From Ailurus styani (lineage: Eukaryota > Chordata > Mammalia > Carnivora > Ailuridae), in the NCBI GenBank assembly GCA_002007465.1, contig LNAC01000377.1:793349-857348 (forward strand): 64,000 nt of DNA, in the 5' to 3' direction. The position numbers and the translations under genes were made by a program. The notes below the pieces were generated by a model. It saw nothing but the letters and a program-made list of their open reading frames with translations. It was not told the origin of the DNA and ran no database searches. Of the stretch, positions 22,540-34,310 are shown piece by piece; position 1 is the stretch's first letter, and every line of letters begins with the position of its first letter.

Positions 22540-23480
22540 AGTATTAGCCTATGATTTGCCTTGAGATTGAGCTGCTGGATCAATTTAGAATGAGAGTCAC
22601 AGCAATTAGATTTGCTCCCAACATGTGCCCTATTTGCCAGAACAGAATGAGCAAGGTGCCTTTAAGATCTCTGCTTCCGAGGGTGTGCATTAAGCAGGTC
22701 ATGCTCAGAGTCTGCTCTTCCTCATTTATCCTGCTCCGGGGATTGAAGATGCCATGATGTGCAGTGCATGCTTTATTTGCACCCTTGCCTCTCCATTTCT
22801 GGCTTGATCTTGGTCTCTATTTTTCCTGTTTCTGACTCAGCTTATCTTAGACACTCAGGTTTATTTACTCATCTGTCTTGAATGCTCCTGGCTGATGGCC
22901 TTTCACCTGGTTCTGCTTTTTAGTACCTTCTTGTCTTCACTGCCTTAAAAGCTGTCACTAAGAACTGCGCCTTCACTGCACTAAGAACTGTTCAGTCCCT
23001 GGCATCTCTCACGTATACTGTGGGAACAGCAGTCTGCCCACTCCTCCATCCCAAAGCTGGCTATATTAGGGGAGGCTTTCAGTGGACTTGGATTTGGGTG
23101 CACTTTTGCTACCTCTTTCTGGTCTTTGGCAGCTGCTGATAATTAACCTTTCCAGGCTGACAGGTAGTAACACTTATGGGTGAAAAGTGCTTATGCTGAT
23201 GTTTTGTATTAAATAAGTCTGGTCGTGGATATAGATTATGTGTAGCCTGAAGAGTGCTAGGCCAATACACCTTTCCACTATGTAGCTTCATCTTATTAGA
23301 TCCTTTTAGCTGGTTTTAGTGGAAAGAGGGAAATTTTGAGGGAGGAGGGTGACCAGAGCTAGCTTTAGGACATTTTGAAATTTCTTTTTTTTTTTTTTTT
23401 TTGTCTCTTTGTTCATCTCTTTTACTACCCATTCTACTTTTGTGTCTCATTTCTTCCTGGGAATTCGTCTGTTGAGAAAA
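22540..23480. other. no gene or clear repeat recognised
   Basis: SINE-free sequence with a T18 run at about 23385. The frame at 22551-22757 has no recognisable domain. Confidence 0.35.
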
Positions 23481-23499
23481 ACTTTGGAATTACCACTGC

Positions 23500-24190
23500 T
23501 ATGAAATATCACATATCATTAATTTAACTATTGAGTGCTTGCCATGTACTAGAACCCTTGCCAGAATCAGTGAGACTTAGTCCGTGGCTTCAAGGAGTTC
23601 ACTGTTTAATGGGCAAAAGACTCAAGTAAATACATATTTACATGGCAAAATGATTAATGCTATGTTAGAACACAGAATGGAGGCCACTAACTCAGCAGTA
23701 GTGGTTGGGGTTGGAGTGACATTACAGTCAGGAGAGTTGGCATTGGATATGATGACAGCACAGCCCTATTCCAACAGTGTTAACAATGGGAAACTGCCTC
23801 TTCATTATAAAGGTCACGGACTCCCAGCAGGAAGGCCATTCTCTACCCAGCACCTTTTTTGGCAGGTCCCATAAGTGTGTAGTATTTTTTCCCCCTCTGT
23901 GTGTGCTTCTTCAGGATCTGGACAAGTGATTCTTTATCTGCAGCTCTTCAATGATGTGTTCTAGCATTTTAAAGTAAGAGATGCCTCTCCTTCCTTTTTT
24001 TGTGTATTCTCTACCAGCCAATATTCTTCCAGTGCGGACATCAGTGATAACAAACAAAAGAAAGATGGGACCTGCTCTTAAGGGGCTTACAGCTTAATGT
24101 GGGAAACAGACATTAAGTAAATACTGTAAGGAATTGTGATAGAAGTATGTAAAGGGACAAGAAAGCCTGTAGTCTAAGTCACTTCTCTTG
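23500..24190. repeat. two L2 3'-end-like remnants
   Basis: 23525-23790 (gagtgcttgccatgtactag, ttcaaggagttcactgttta) and 24020-24170 (gatgggacctgctcttaagg, gggcttacagcttaatgtgg) each resemble the L2 3' region. The frame at 23584-23874 is in the first one. Confidence 0.5.
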
Positions 24191-24436
24191 TATAAAGGTC
24201 CTTCAGATAATCATCATGTTTAGATGGTCTGTGATGTCTTAGAAATGCAAAATTGAGCACCAAACCAAATTTTGTGTTTACTGTTTGGCAGACTATTTAT
24301 CACTTATGTAAAATTTATTTATGCTTATTGTTTATGCAGTGTGCTCAAAAATGTATTTCCAGCAGTAGAACTCTTCAAATTCAAAGATTGGAAGTTAGTT
24401 TTCTAGAAGCAGATTGTGAATTTCAGTATGAGATCT

Positions 24437-24643
24437 TTCTTTTTTTTTTTTTTTTAAAGATTTTATTTATTTATTTGACACAGAAAGAGAGAGATCACAA
24501 GTAGGCAGAGAGGCAGGCAGAGAGAGAAGTAAGCAGGCTCCCTGCCGGCAGAGAGCCCGATGCGGGCCTCGATCCCAGCACCCTGAGATCATGACCTGAG
24601 CCGAAGGCAGAGGCTTTAACCCACTGAGCCACCCAGGTGCCCA
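24437..24643 (-). mobile_element. CAN SINE
   Basis: TSD ttcagtatgagatctttct (19 bp) on both sides. Confidence 0.95.
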
Positions 24644-24712
24644 TTCAGTATGAGATCTTTCTTAAGTCTGTCCTAACATTATAGTTGTTTTTCCTTTGTT
24701 AAAAATAAAGAC

Positions 24713-24825
24713 AGGCACCTGGCTGGCTCAGTCGGTGGAGAATAAGACTCTTCATCTCGGGGTTGTGAGTTTGAGCCCCACAATGGGTATAGAGATTACT
24801 TAAAATAAAATCTTTAAAAAATAAG
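24713..24825 (+). mobile_element. old short CAN SINE
   Basis: Head aggcacctggctggctcagt, B-box-like gttgtgagtttgagcccc and an aaaataaaatctttaaaaaa tail. Same subfamily as the 127-bp array unit. Confidence 0.88.
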
Positions 24826-25790
24826 GGAAAGAAATTTAATTCTAAGTTCGGTTGGGTAACCAGTAAATTCTACCAAATATTTAAAGAAGGCATAGCACCA
24901 TTCTTACAGAAACTATTCTAGACTGTAGAAAAAGAACACTCCCTGATTCATTTCTAAAGCTAGCATAATCTTTGTAAAAAAACTTGACAAAGACATTAGA
25001 AAAATGGAAAATAACAGGTATTCTCATTCAAGAACACAGATGAAAAAATCCTACCCAACATGTTAGCAAACCAAACCCAACAATATATAATAATGGTAAT
25101 AAAATAAGACAGGATTTTATTAGGAATGCAGAATTGGTTTAACATCCAAAACCAGTCAATGTAATTCACATATTAACAGATAAATTATATGATTATCTCA
25201 TTGATGTAGGAAAAATTGATAAGATTATATATTCCTTTATGATAAACTTTTAATAACTCAGAAATAAAAGAGAACTCTCTTAATTGCTAAAGGAATCAGC
25301 AAAAAAACCTATTGCAAACATTATACTTAATGGTGAAGTGCTAGAAGTGTTCCAGTTTGGGTATAAGACAAAAGTGCATGTTCTCATTGTTTCTATTTAG
25401 AATTGTGCTAGAAGTCCTAGCCAATGCAGTAAGACAAGATAAGGAGAAGGAAAAATGTGTTGGAAAGAAAGAAATTGAATGGTCATTATTATATGCCGAC
25501 AGGGTTTTATGTTCAGAAAATTAAAAAAGATTAAGGTAAACTATTAGAATTAATAATTACATATAATTATATTACGGTATTTTTAGAATTAATTATATAT
25601 AAAACCTGGAATAACCAAAGAGCAAAAAAATATGTAAGACTTGTATAGAAAATGTAAAGCATTATTGAAAAAAAGTTGATGATGCGGGTAAGTAGAAGGA
25701 TGCATCTTGCTCATAGATTGAAGATCAGTATTGTAAGGATTCATTTCTAGATCCAGCCCAGCCCAATCAAAATCTCAGCTGTTATTCCTG
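24826..25790 (+). mobile_element. L1 ORF2 (reverse transcriptase region) remnant, sense
   Basis: Reads agtaaattctaccaaatatt, ctgattcatttctaaagcta, gacaggattttattaggaat, cattatacttaatggtgaag and gctagaagtcctagccaat in order, as in L1 ORF2 around and after the RT domain. Many stops and indels; a dead copy. Confidence 0.65.
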
Positions 25791-25800
25791 TGGTATAGGA

Positions 25801-25878
25801 ATGGTAGGTCACCACAGTAGATAATCCCAATAGATAATACCAATAGAATGGTAGGTCACCACAGTAGATAATCCCAAT
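25801..25878. repeat. 47-bp local duplication
   Basis: atggtaggtcaccacagtag begins at 25801 and again at 25848, giving two partial copies of a 47-bp unit. Confidence 0.85.
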
Positions 25879-26104
25879 GACCAGACATATTTGAAGGAAT
25901 TTTAATATTTTCCTATTTGGTAAGCAGTGTTTGGTGTATTTTTATTTTAGAGGTGAGGGGACTTAAATTACTTGGTTACCTCAGGAAGTTTTTAGTAGTC
26001 ATTCAGATTTTACTTTTGTTGTGAAAATTGATTTTAAAGGGCAGTCTTGGAGTCAGAATCAGAAGTCTCAAAAAGCTCTTGCTACGATCAGTTACTTTGC
26101 TTAG

Positions 26105-26460
26105 AGAGTATTGTGCTGTTCTAACCGTATGTGGCTATTTAAATTGATCCTGGTCAATTCATTAGATGCGCTAGCCTCATTTTGAGTGCTCAGTAGCCAC
26201 ATGTGGCCTCCTTTTGGATGGTGCAGATATTGACCATTTCTATCANTTTTTTTTTTTTGATACAGAGAGAGATTACAAGTAGGCAGAGAGGCAGGCAGAG
26301 AGAGAGGAGGAAGCAGGCTCCCTGCGGAGCAGAGAGCCCGATGCGGGCCTCGATCCCAGGACCCTGAGATCATGACCTGAGCCGAAGGCAGGGGCGTTAA
26401 CCCACTGAGCCACCCAGGCGCCCTATCACAGAAAGTTTTATTGGACACCACTCCAACAAG
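26105..26460. mobile_element. MER-type hAT DNA transposon remnant split by SINE
   Basis: gtatgtggctatttaaattg, gagtgctcagtagccacatg and cacagaaagttttattggac are typical of a non-autonomous hAT family whose exact name I cannot fix. The SINE at 26247-26425 splits it. Confidence 0.5.
26247..26425 (-). mobile_element. CAN SINE with an ambiguous base at its edge
   Basis: TSD ctatca on both sides. An N at 26246 adjoins the T-run. Confidence 0.9.
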
Positions 26461-26559
26461 GGTTTGCACTTTTTTGAACAGACACCAAATAAAATTTTAG
26501 GTGGACTGGGGTCTAGCAACTATTCTGTTAAAATTTACCACCTGCCACATTGGGTGGTC

Positions 26560-26595
26560 AAAAGTGGCTCAGGAAAAAAAAAAAAAGTGGCTCAG
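26560..26595 (+). mobile_element. apparent poly(A)-only insertion
   Basis: aaaagtggctcag occurs at 26560-26572 and 26583-26595, separated only by G plus an A-run. This looks like a retro-insertion truncated to its tail. Replication slippage is the alternative. Confidence 0.6.
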
Positions 26596-27419
26596 CTTAA
26601 AGCCTGCATCACTGCTTGGGTTTTTATTAGCAAGATACTCTCTTTTCTGGTGAAGAACATCAATTAGAGAAGAAATTGCAGTACAGGTTTCAAACTGTCC
26701 ATCCTTGAGTTGTGGGATTATTGTTTACATCTAGGCAGACTTCTTGGGTTAAGCCTTAAGAGCCCAGACAGCTAAGATCTTAATCATTTGAGAAGGTTTC
26801 TCATGGAGTTTGCCTCACAAAGGATTGGCTGAGGTCCAGGGGTATTCACAATAAGCTTAAGGATGGGAACCCTGAAAGACTGTAATAGATTCTTGCTGTT
26901 GAGATTCAGCACTTGATGAATCTGGCTCTTTTGGTTAGAGATCTTTCAGATGGTAATTTCCCTTCCCTTTCCCAATTTTTTTCCTTCCCTTTCCTCCTCT
27001 CATCACATAGCTAATATCCAAGTATACAAGAAAAGTGGTTTCATAGTGGTCTAGATTATGTAAGGAAGCTTGTGCAGCTGAGGTTCTGCTGAAAGCAAGG
27101 TGAATCTACAGGAGTAGATGGGGAACTTTGAGGGACTCAAGTTAGAAACCCATTGCGTTGGATGCATCTAAAAGTGTGGTTGGGATTTATGACTGTCATG
27201 AAATGAAAAAAAAAAAAAGAAAACCTTTGAATTTGCATGTAATCATCTACAGACTGGCTGCTTTGGAAGACAGGGCGCTTTGGGAGGAAGGGTCCGCTAG
27301 ATAAAAGGACTACATAATGGAGGTGTGGGATTGGGGGAGGGGATGTGTTTATCAGCGTCTCTTACATCATTCTAGCTTCTTTTTGTCCAGGAATTGTAAA
27401 AGCTCATGATTAATTGCTG

Positions 27420-27700
27420 GAACTTTGATTCAGAGTTGCTAAGCACCTGCTGTTGTGTTTCAGGCTATAGGTTTAGACCTTGGGGTTCCAGAGGCAAAAC
27501 AGAGAGCCTGTGCTCCGTCTGATACGGGAGACAAATGTACACAAATAATTACTATATAGTGTTATTTATACCTATTCAGAAGATCCTCGAACAATTTAGT
27601 CTGATTCCTTAATTTTCTACTGCAGGCAGCTGAGGCCCAGAGCAAGGAAGGAGACTGGTTTTAGTAATGCCAGAACCAGAACTTGGATGTTTTGATGATT
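27420..27700. repeat. L2 and MIR-like remnants
   Basis: ctaagcacctgctgttgtgt (L2-like) and gcagctgaggcccagagcaa (MIR-like). Confidence 0.45.
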
Positions 27701-28487
27701 GGACTACCCTAAAATATGATCACCATCCTTGATGGCATCAACCAGTTTATCTGCGTAAAGCCCACTTTTTGTAATTCCCCTTGATGGCCCGCCTTTCCTC
27801 AGATACCACTTAGCTGTCTTTCCTTGCATTTATTGTGCTTGTATGGTATGTCTTCCCTTTTTGATCTCGAATGTGATCAGGACAGGCAGCACGCCACTGT
27901 GGTCTTTGTACCTATCTGATTTCCCATCCTTTGCACGGTCTGAGTAACTGTCAAGTTTAATTAAGCCTTAGAGTTGGACGCGTTGCGTTCCTACTTCCTT
28001 GCTTTGTGAGGCACCTTCGACTAATCACCCCCTTCTACATCAATAAAAATTCCACTTCAGGGTCCACGTGGATACATATTATATTGTGAACTGAGTGAGG
28101 TTACTGTTTGCCGAGTTTTGGAGGAGGGAGGCACTGGAGGAGGGAGGCACGGCCCAGAAGCCATACTTAAGGGAGAGAAGATGTGTATGAATTGGGAGAC
28201 GCTGCTGGTCCGAGGGTCTGGTTCGGCGCTTGTGGCCTTGCTAGGCGCCTGGATTGAGAGGCGGGACGGGACGGGGCGGGGCTGCGCAGGGGCGCTGTGC
28301 TACGGACACTGTTGCCGGAACTAGTCCCAGTCGCGCGCCCGGACGCGCGCAGCGCCGCCCCGCCCCCTCCCCCTCGGGGTGGAAACAAAGCAGGCTCGGT
28401 GCGCGGAGCCGAGCCTAGGGGGAAAGGGGCGGATTGTCTGGTGGTCTCGCGCTTTGTGCTTGCTAGGTTTGTTCCTGTCGGGACAAG

Positions 28488-28493
28488 GTGAGG
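28488..28493 (+). promoter_or_regulatory. candidate 5' splice site, AAG|GTGAGG
   Basis: Near-perfect donor consensus inside the CpG island. The reading frame that would join the phase-0 exon at 37293 has a TAG shortly upstream, so an exon ending here would be untranslated. Confidence 0.45.
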
Positions 28494-28774
28494 AGGCGGG
28501 CAGCGACCTCGACCTCGAACCGAGAAGTGGGAGTGCCGCGTGCTCGCGCATCTTGCGGCCTGGCGGCGAGGGGCGTCGCCTGCGCGCGCAGCGGAGGGTA
28601 GTGCGCCGGCGCGGCAGGCTGTGTTCGCGAGCACCGAGGTGGGGTGCGGCGGGGCGGGACGGTGCCGCGGCCCCGGCAGTTAGGGCTCCGCGGGCGGAGA
28701 GGATGGAGCCCCCGAGGCGTTAGCCGACTCTGTCAGCTCTGAGCGTGCAGCTGTTTCCTGGCGCGGCCCGTGTG

Positions 28775-28858
28775 ATGGTGCCGGGAGGAAGGAAGCGCCG
28801 CGACAGCGCCTCGGTCGGAGCCCGGGTTCCGGGGGTGAGGAGGCCCGGGGACGGCTGA
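28775..28858 (+). other. upstream ORF in the probable RNF38 leader (27 aa)
   Basis: ATG-to-TGA frame of 28 codons, MVPGGRKRRDSASVG and onward, with G at -3 and G at +4, a strong Kozak context. If transcription starts upstream and the donor at 28961 is used, it would be an upstream ORF in the 5' untranslated region. Its length and composition can occur by chance in GC-rich DNA; no homology is recognised. Confidence 0.3.
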
Positions 28859-28961
28859 GCCGGCGAGCTGGCCGCTGGCTGGGCGAGCGGTCACAATAGG
28901 AGGCGGCGGCCCGGCAAGGAGCCGCGGGAGCAGCCCCGCAGGGCGGAGCCTCTCCTCGCAG

Positions 28962-28967
28962 GTACTG
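28962..28967 (+). promoter_or_regulatory. candidate 5' splice site, CAG|GTACTG
   Basis: Donor-like site near the 3' side of the CpG island. The frame that would join exon 37293 is open back to a TGA near 28834 but has no ATG, so a transcript spliced here would rely on the ATG at 50610 or 50625. Confidence 0.45.
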
Positions 28968-29249
28968 GCCGCTGCGGCCGTTGGTTCCCGCGTGAGGGCG
29001 GGACGGACCGAGGCGCAGGCCGTTGGGAGCCTGCGGGGGCTGCTCCCGGCAACGAGGAGGAGGTGTGGTTGCCCGGTGGTTGGCGGGGCGCGGCCCGGCA
29101 GCCCCGCGCTCTTTGTTCCCCTGGCGGCGGCGTGGAGGTGTGGGTGCAGCCAGGGGGAACGCCGGCCCGCCGCCGCCTGGCAGATGGCTTCTCGCGCGCG
29201 CTCCCTCCCGTTTTGCCGAGGCGCAGGTGAAATGATGTCACCCAGGAGA

Positions 29250-31050
29250 ACGCGGAACCCGTTCGGAAGGGTCCTTTCGCGTCCTTCTCTTCTGCGGGTT
29301 TTTGGACAGACTGCGTTTTGTTCTCAGGGGATGGAAGTTCTTCTTGTCAGGGCTGAAGAATGAGAGAGGTTGGTTTTGAGCCAGGAATTTTTCAAATTAT
29401 TGAGAGCCAAAGAAAATAAAGTTTTTGTTTCCGTGTGTAGGACCTGTAAGAGACATGGTTTCTTCTTTGTGCTACAAAAGTTCGGTATGCTGATTCTTCC
29501 ACCATAAATAGAAATGAATACTTAACATATGTCATTGCTGGCATCATGTGATTGCCTTCTCTTACGTGGCGCACTTAACTTTGAAAATTGAAGTGTATGC
29601 GATTCATACACAATCGGTTTGTTACTTTAGAATTGCAAACCTTTTTGGGATCGTGTTTGGCCTTGATTACAGGTGCTATGTTAATACATTTATTTCAGTT
29701 CTTTTCAATAGCAAGCAGCCTTGGTAACTGGACTCAAAATAAAAATACATTCGGACAGTTTTTGTGAAATCAAAACTTAATAAAAATCTAAGGACAGTTG
29801 GGATCAAAGTAAAATTTTTCCTGTCTTCAGACAACATACTGGAAAGGAAGAACTAGGACTTCTATAGAAGTAACAATACAAGGCCAAATATAGGTGTTAG
29901 ATTGGTTGCAGTGAAGTTGGGACATACTTGCAATCAAAAGATGAAATTACTAACGATTTTTAAATGAGAATTGTATCTCTTCACATACTCCTTTCTCCGT
30001 TTCTTGCTAGCTTGTAAATTTATTGGAGTAGTGTTTCTTTTTATTAAACCTTTAATCTATTCATTACAGGAGTTCAATTTTAAGTTGATTAATTTTCTGT
30101 GAGACTTAACTCTAGGAGATTTGGTCAACTTTAAAGGCTATAGTTAAATAAATTTTGCCACAAACTGGCCTTGTGGGCCACGGGGCTTCATCTGCAACAT
30201 ATGAAAATTGAATGTAAATGATGTCTGTGGTCCCTCCACCTGTGATATCTTTTCTGATACTGGAAGGCAGTTTGTCTCTGTACTTGTTGAGGTTTATGTA
30301 CCCATCCTGTTTTTATAGGTAAACTAAGTTTGCAAGTATTAATCTGAGTAAATGTTGAGAACCTGACTTTTGAGGGAGGGTAGACACAGGATGGCATAGT
30401 TAGACATAACTTAATCTGTTGACATCATAATGTGGAGTGTAGATGTATTGTTTCTCTGCCAACAGCTTTGGATGAACTTTTTAGTTAGATTGCAAGACTT
30501 AATTTGTGCTCATTTTTATTTTTTTTCAAGGTTGTGGATGGGAAGTATGGATGAGAAATCCTTGAATAAGAATCTCAAATGATTTGTATGGAAAGATTAC
30601 TGGTCAAGATATCTTTGTCTTCTGGTCTGTTTCATCTGTTTCTCTCTGTGCTGCCCCAGTTTTGTTAGGCCACCTTCATTTTGTAATTCACTTTGCTGGT
30701 GTTTGTGTAGTGTCTGGGTCTACTTACTAGTTTTTAGGTTATTTTCCTATTTACCACATATATCAGGCATGTGTTTTTACTTCTTTTCTGCTTTGGTTAA
30801 CTCATAGCTTGCTTTATTTTTCTCTGGAGAGAGTATACAGATTGTAAACACAGATTTGAATGTAGTTTTGGTTTAGTTCATTCATTCAGCAAATGCTAAA
30901 TTCCTGAAGTGACTGCCTTTGTGGAGGAGATGAAGCATAGGCTTTAATTCTATATAGTAAATTAACAAGTGAGAAATTTGAGCAAATAGAGGAAGAGGGG
31001 CTGTTTACACAGCCTTATTTTTTTCTCCAACTCTTATTACATCTTTTCAT
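29250..31050. other. first-intron DNA, no gene or SINE
   Basis: AT-rich, SINE-free sequence directly downstream of the CpG island. The minus-strand frames at 29392-29574 and 30188-30397 are short and unsupported. Small-scale MIR/L2 debris is possible but was not resolved. Confidence 0.4.
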
Positions 31051-31053
31051 GTT

Positions 31054-31255
31054 CCTTTTTTTTTTTTAAGATTTTATTTATTCATTTGACACAGAGAGAG
31101 AGATTACAAGTAGACAGAGAGGCAGGCAGAGAGAGAGGAGGAAGCAGGCTCCCTGCCGAGCAGAGAGCCCCATGTGGGCCTCGATCCCAGGACCCTGGGA
31201 TCATGACCTGAGCCGAAGGCAGCAGCTTTAACCCACTGAGCCACCCAGGCGCCCT
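31054..31255 (-). mobile_element. CAN SINE
   Basis: TSD tcatgttcctttttt on both sides. Confidence 0.95.
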
Positions 31256-31567
31256 CATGTTCCTTTTTTAAGGACTTTCTTTCTCCCCTCTGTGTTAGAG
31301 GGCCCTATTCCTCATTCAGTTCTTGTTGAATTGCCCCTTATCAGACTCTCTTTGAGGGCAGGAGTAATTTCTTTTTTTCCCATGTAGTCATAGCATCTAG
31401 TACATAGTAGACATGCAAAATATTTGAATTATGAATTTTATTTAATAAGAATTATAAAGAGCCAAGTCACATTTTATCTTTTCAAATACTTAAATATTTA
31501 TGTATATACATCTTTCATACTGATTTGGACTGGTCATGGTCTAGATACTTTCCAAATCTGTGTAATT

Positions 31568-31768
31568 CTTTTTTTTTTTAAAGATTTTATTTATTTATTT
31601 CACAGAGGGAGAGAGATCACAAGGAGGCAGAGAGGCAGGCAGAGAGAGAGGGGGAAGCAGGCTCCCTGCCGAGCAGAGAGCCCGATGCGGGCCTCGATCC
31701 CAGGACCCTGAGATCATGACCTGGGCCGAAAGCAGAGGCTTTAACCCACTGAGCCACCCAGGCACCCT
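31568..31768 (-). mobile_element. CAN SINE
   Basis: TSD aaatctgtgtaattctt on both sides. Confidence 0.95.
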
Positions 31769-32356
31769 AAATCTGTGTAATTCTTAAGAGAAAAATCTTG
31801 AGATACTTTAGAGCATTGTGCTAAGAGGTTACCAGCCTAAATAAAATTATTTTAGATGTACTTCCTTGCTGGGAGAATAATCTGTGTGCAGGCAAATCTG
31901 GATATGGAAGGGGAAAAAAATACTTTCATTAAAATAATTTGTACCTCTTATTTTTTTCTAACCTTTATGTCCACCTTCTCAGTAGATGTGATGGTTAGAG
32001 ACCTCCCTGGTTGAATATACACCCCTGCCCCTTTCTGATTAATTTATGGGACTGTGGGATTAGGGGAAGGATGGTGGAGCCTTTCAGCTATTTTCACCAA
32101 ACTTTGTTCTCTTGTGCTCCCAGAAAGACATGAAAGGCAAACCTTGTTTGCCTTAACTCAAGAATGGAAATAAGAGTATGTTTTAGAAAATAATTGTTCC
32201 AGTTCTGAACAGCAGTGATCCTCCCTCAGTAGGTAGTACCAGTTCTTGAATGGTTTAAGGCTACATGATAATCCATCAAGCATGTTACCATCATTTTACT
32301 TAGCAAATATTTATTTGTTAAATATTTAGGTTACTTCTAGTTCCTTTTTATTTCAT

Positions 32357-32564
32357 TTTATTTTTTAAGATTTTATTTATTTATTTGACAGGCACAGCAA
32401 GAGAGGGAACATAAGCAGGGGGAGTGGGAGAGGGAAAAGTAGGCTTCCCGCTTACTTACAAGGAGCTCCATGTGGGGCTCCATGTGGGGCTCAGTCCCAG
32501 GACTCCGAGATCATGGCCTGAGCCGAAGGCAGCTGCTTTTAGTGGCTGAACCACCGAGGCGCCC
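32357..32564 (-). mobile_element. CAN SINE with short internal duplication
   Basis: TSD ctagttcctttttat / ctagttccctttttaa. The segment ctccatgtgggg is present twice in tandem near 32465-32490. Confidence 0.9.
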
Positions 32565-32569
32565 CTCTA

Positions 32570-33715
32570 GTTCCCTTTTTAAATTGTTGGTATTATTGTA
32601 CCATGATGAACAATATTTGTGCATGTGGCTTTTTCCTTATTTTGGGGTATTCCCGTATTGAAGTATAACCTGAGAATATATCAGATTAAAGATTACTGAT
32701 TCAGACTGTTCACATAGTTAATAAAATCTACTTGATACTTTCTAGGAGATAACATTTGCCATTGTGGAAGCAGTGAGAATATGTGCATTTTTAGATAATT
32801 TGGATTTGACCTTCTCATTTTTTAGGTACCCAGACTTACACCTTGAGGAAGACTTGGAGGAGTCAACACTAAGCATCTGACTCTTCATCTTTTATTTTGG
32901 TTTGGTTTGTTTTTATCCCCCTAATAGGCTGTGATTTGAGTGCTTTTGACCAGTTGGTATGCTGCTAGTAACAATGAACATTTTTTTTTTCCTGGAGAGT
33001 AATGTGGTTGTTTTGGAGAACACTGTTTGGCCTTATAGCAATTTATTTTGAAGAAAGTGTATTATTTTAATGCTGTCCTGGAGGTCATATACCTGCATAT
33101 AATCTACCTCAACGTTATGAGAAAAATGTAAATGAAGGAAGAAGGAAGCTGCTGCCGTCAGAAGTGATTTTGGAAGAAGCAAGTGCCAGACGATGTTTGG
33201 ACCTAAGTCCTATGTTATTTTTAGCATCATGACTTGATAATAATTATTAGACTCTTCAAGACAGAGGTTAAACTGTTGGTTATATTATGGTTTACCACAC
33301 AGGGGAAGGCCACATTATACAAAAGATGGCCTAAAATAGTACCATCTTGGTGCTTAAAAGGCTAGACTTTTCTGTGACCTTAGTCTTGTGAAACAGGTGG
33401 TTTTCTCAGTTATGCTGGGTGAAATCATACAGTTATATGTAAATAGATACTAAAAATGACAAAAATGACTAAAAATGACAAGTGTGGCGAGTTGCAGATT
33501 AATCAGGTTTCAGGGATGTTTTCTTGGCAAGACTTTTTAAACATAGGTTGCATTCTGAGTGAAGACTGAAGTTACTGTATCTTCATAATGTTCAACAGTT
33601 GCCAGGTTAGAGAAGAATACAATTGTATCGGTTTCCAGTTACGGTATACCTTAAGTAATTTCAAATGAGGAAGATTGAGGAAAGTAGTGGAAAGTTAGAT
33701 GAGAAATAATTTACA
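32570..33715. other. first-intron DNA, nothing recognised
   Basis: AT-rich with a short tandem ctaaaaatga repeat near 33450-33480; no coding exon or clear transposon. Confidence 0.35.
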
Positions 33716-33724
33716 AGGAAATAC

Positions 33725-33905
33725 TTTTTTTTTTATAAGATTTTATTTGTTTATTTGACAGAAAGAGATCACAAGTAGGCAGAGAGAGAGGAGGAAGCAG
33801 GCTCCCTGCTGAGCAGAGAGCCGGATTCGGGACTCGATCCCACGACCCTGAGATCATGATCTGAGCCAAAGGCAGAGGCTTAACCCACTGAGCGACCCAG
33901 GAGCC
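33725..33905 (-). mobile_element. CAN SINE
   Basis: TSD aaggaaatactttttt on both sides. Confidence 0.95.
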
Positions 33906-34004
33906 CAAGGAAATACTTTTTTGAGTACTTAAAATAGCTTTAAGTAGACTTTGTGGAATAGTTTTTTATAATTTAATTAGATTACAAAAAAGAATGTTAC
34001 TTTT

Positions 34005-34112
34005 TTGGTAAGTTTTATTTATTTAAGTAATCTCTGCACCCAACATGGGACTCAACTCAAAACCCCAACATCAAGAGTCACACATTCTTCTAACTGAGCC
34101 AGCAGGTGCCCT
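34005..34112 (-). mobile_element. old short CAN SINE
   Basis: TSD aagaatgttactttt / aagaaagttactttt. Contains caacatgggactcaactcaa, the same subfamily as the 127-bp array unit. Confidence 0.88.
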
Positions 34113-34159
34113 AAGAAAGTTACTTTTAAAATTCTTAAAGGTGTTTTAGTGGGTTAAGC

Positions 34160-34310
34160 ATGAATTTTAGAGCCAAATAGACTTAGCTTCAAATTATGGC
34201 TCTGGTATTCATGAGCTGTGTGGCTTTAAGCAAGTCCATTAACCCTGACTGGAGGTGTGTAAAGATCAGAGAGCTGGTTTAGTTCCTAGCATGAAGTTAG
34301 CTATTACCAG
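34160..34310. repeat. MIR
   Basis: gagccaaatagacttagctt, atgagctgtgtggctttaag and ttcctagcatgaagttagct follow the MIR core in order. Confidence 0.6.

Larger units (their letters stand above)
28190..29250 (+). promoter_or_regulatory. RNF38: CpG island, probable RNF38 promoter and first exon region
   Basis: This is the only strongly GC-rich, CpG-dense block in an otherwise AT-rich window. It has GC-box-like runs (gggacggggcggggc near 28270; ggggcgggac near 28650), an ETS-like ccggaa near 28316, an alternating tgcgcgcgca near 28580 and no convincing TATA box, as expected for a housekeeping promoter. It lies 8.3 kb upstream of the first recognised RNF38 coding exon on the same strand. Candidate donors within it are AAG|GTGAGG at 28487/28488, CAG|GTACTG at 28961/28962 and CAG|GTGAAA at 29226/29227; which is used cannot be decided from sequence. 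Assignment to RNF38 is inference from position and orientation. The island could also fire antisense. Confidence 0.75.

Noticed and set aside
23584..23874. 96-codon plus-strand frame
   Set aside because: Falls in an L2-like remnant and lacks any domain.
26101..26469. 122-codon minus-strand frame, and many look-alikes with the GWLSGLKPLPSAQVMISGSW peptide
   Set aside because: This peptide is the chance translation of the CAN SINE head and recurs at nearly every SINE.
28167..28634. 155-codon minus-strand open frame in the CpG island
   Set aside because: High GC removes stop codons; the translation is low-complexity Ala/Arg/Pro/Ser with no domain and no splice support.
28379..29363. Plus-strand open frames of 114 and 123 codons in and after the CpG island
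   Set aside because: GC-driven frames crossing candidate donors; no in-frame link to the RNF38 exons and no homology.
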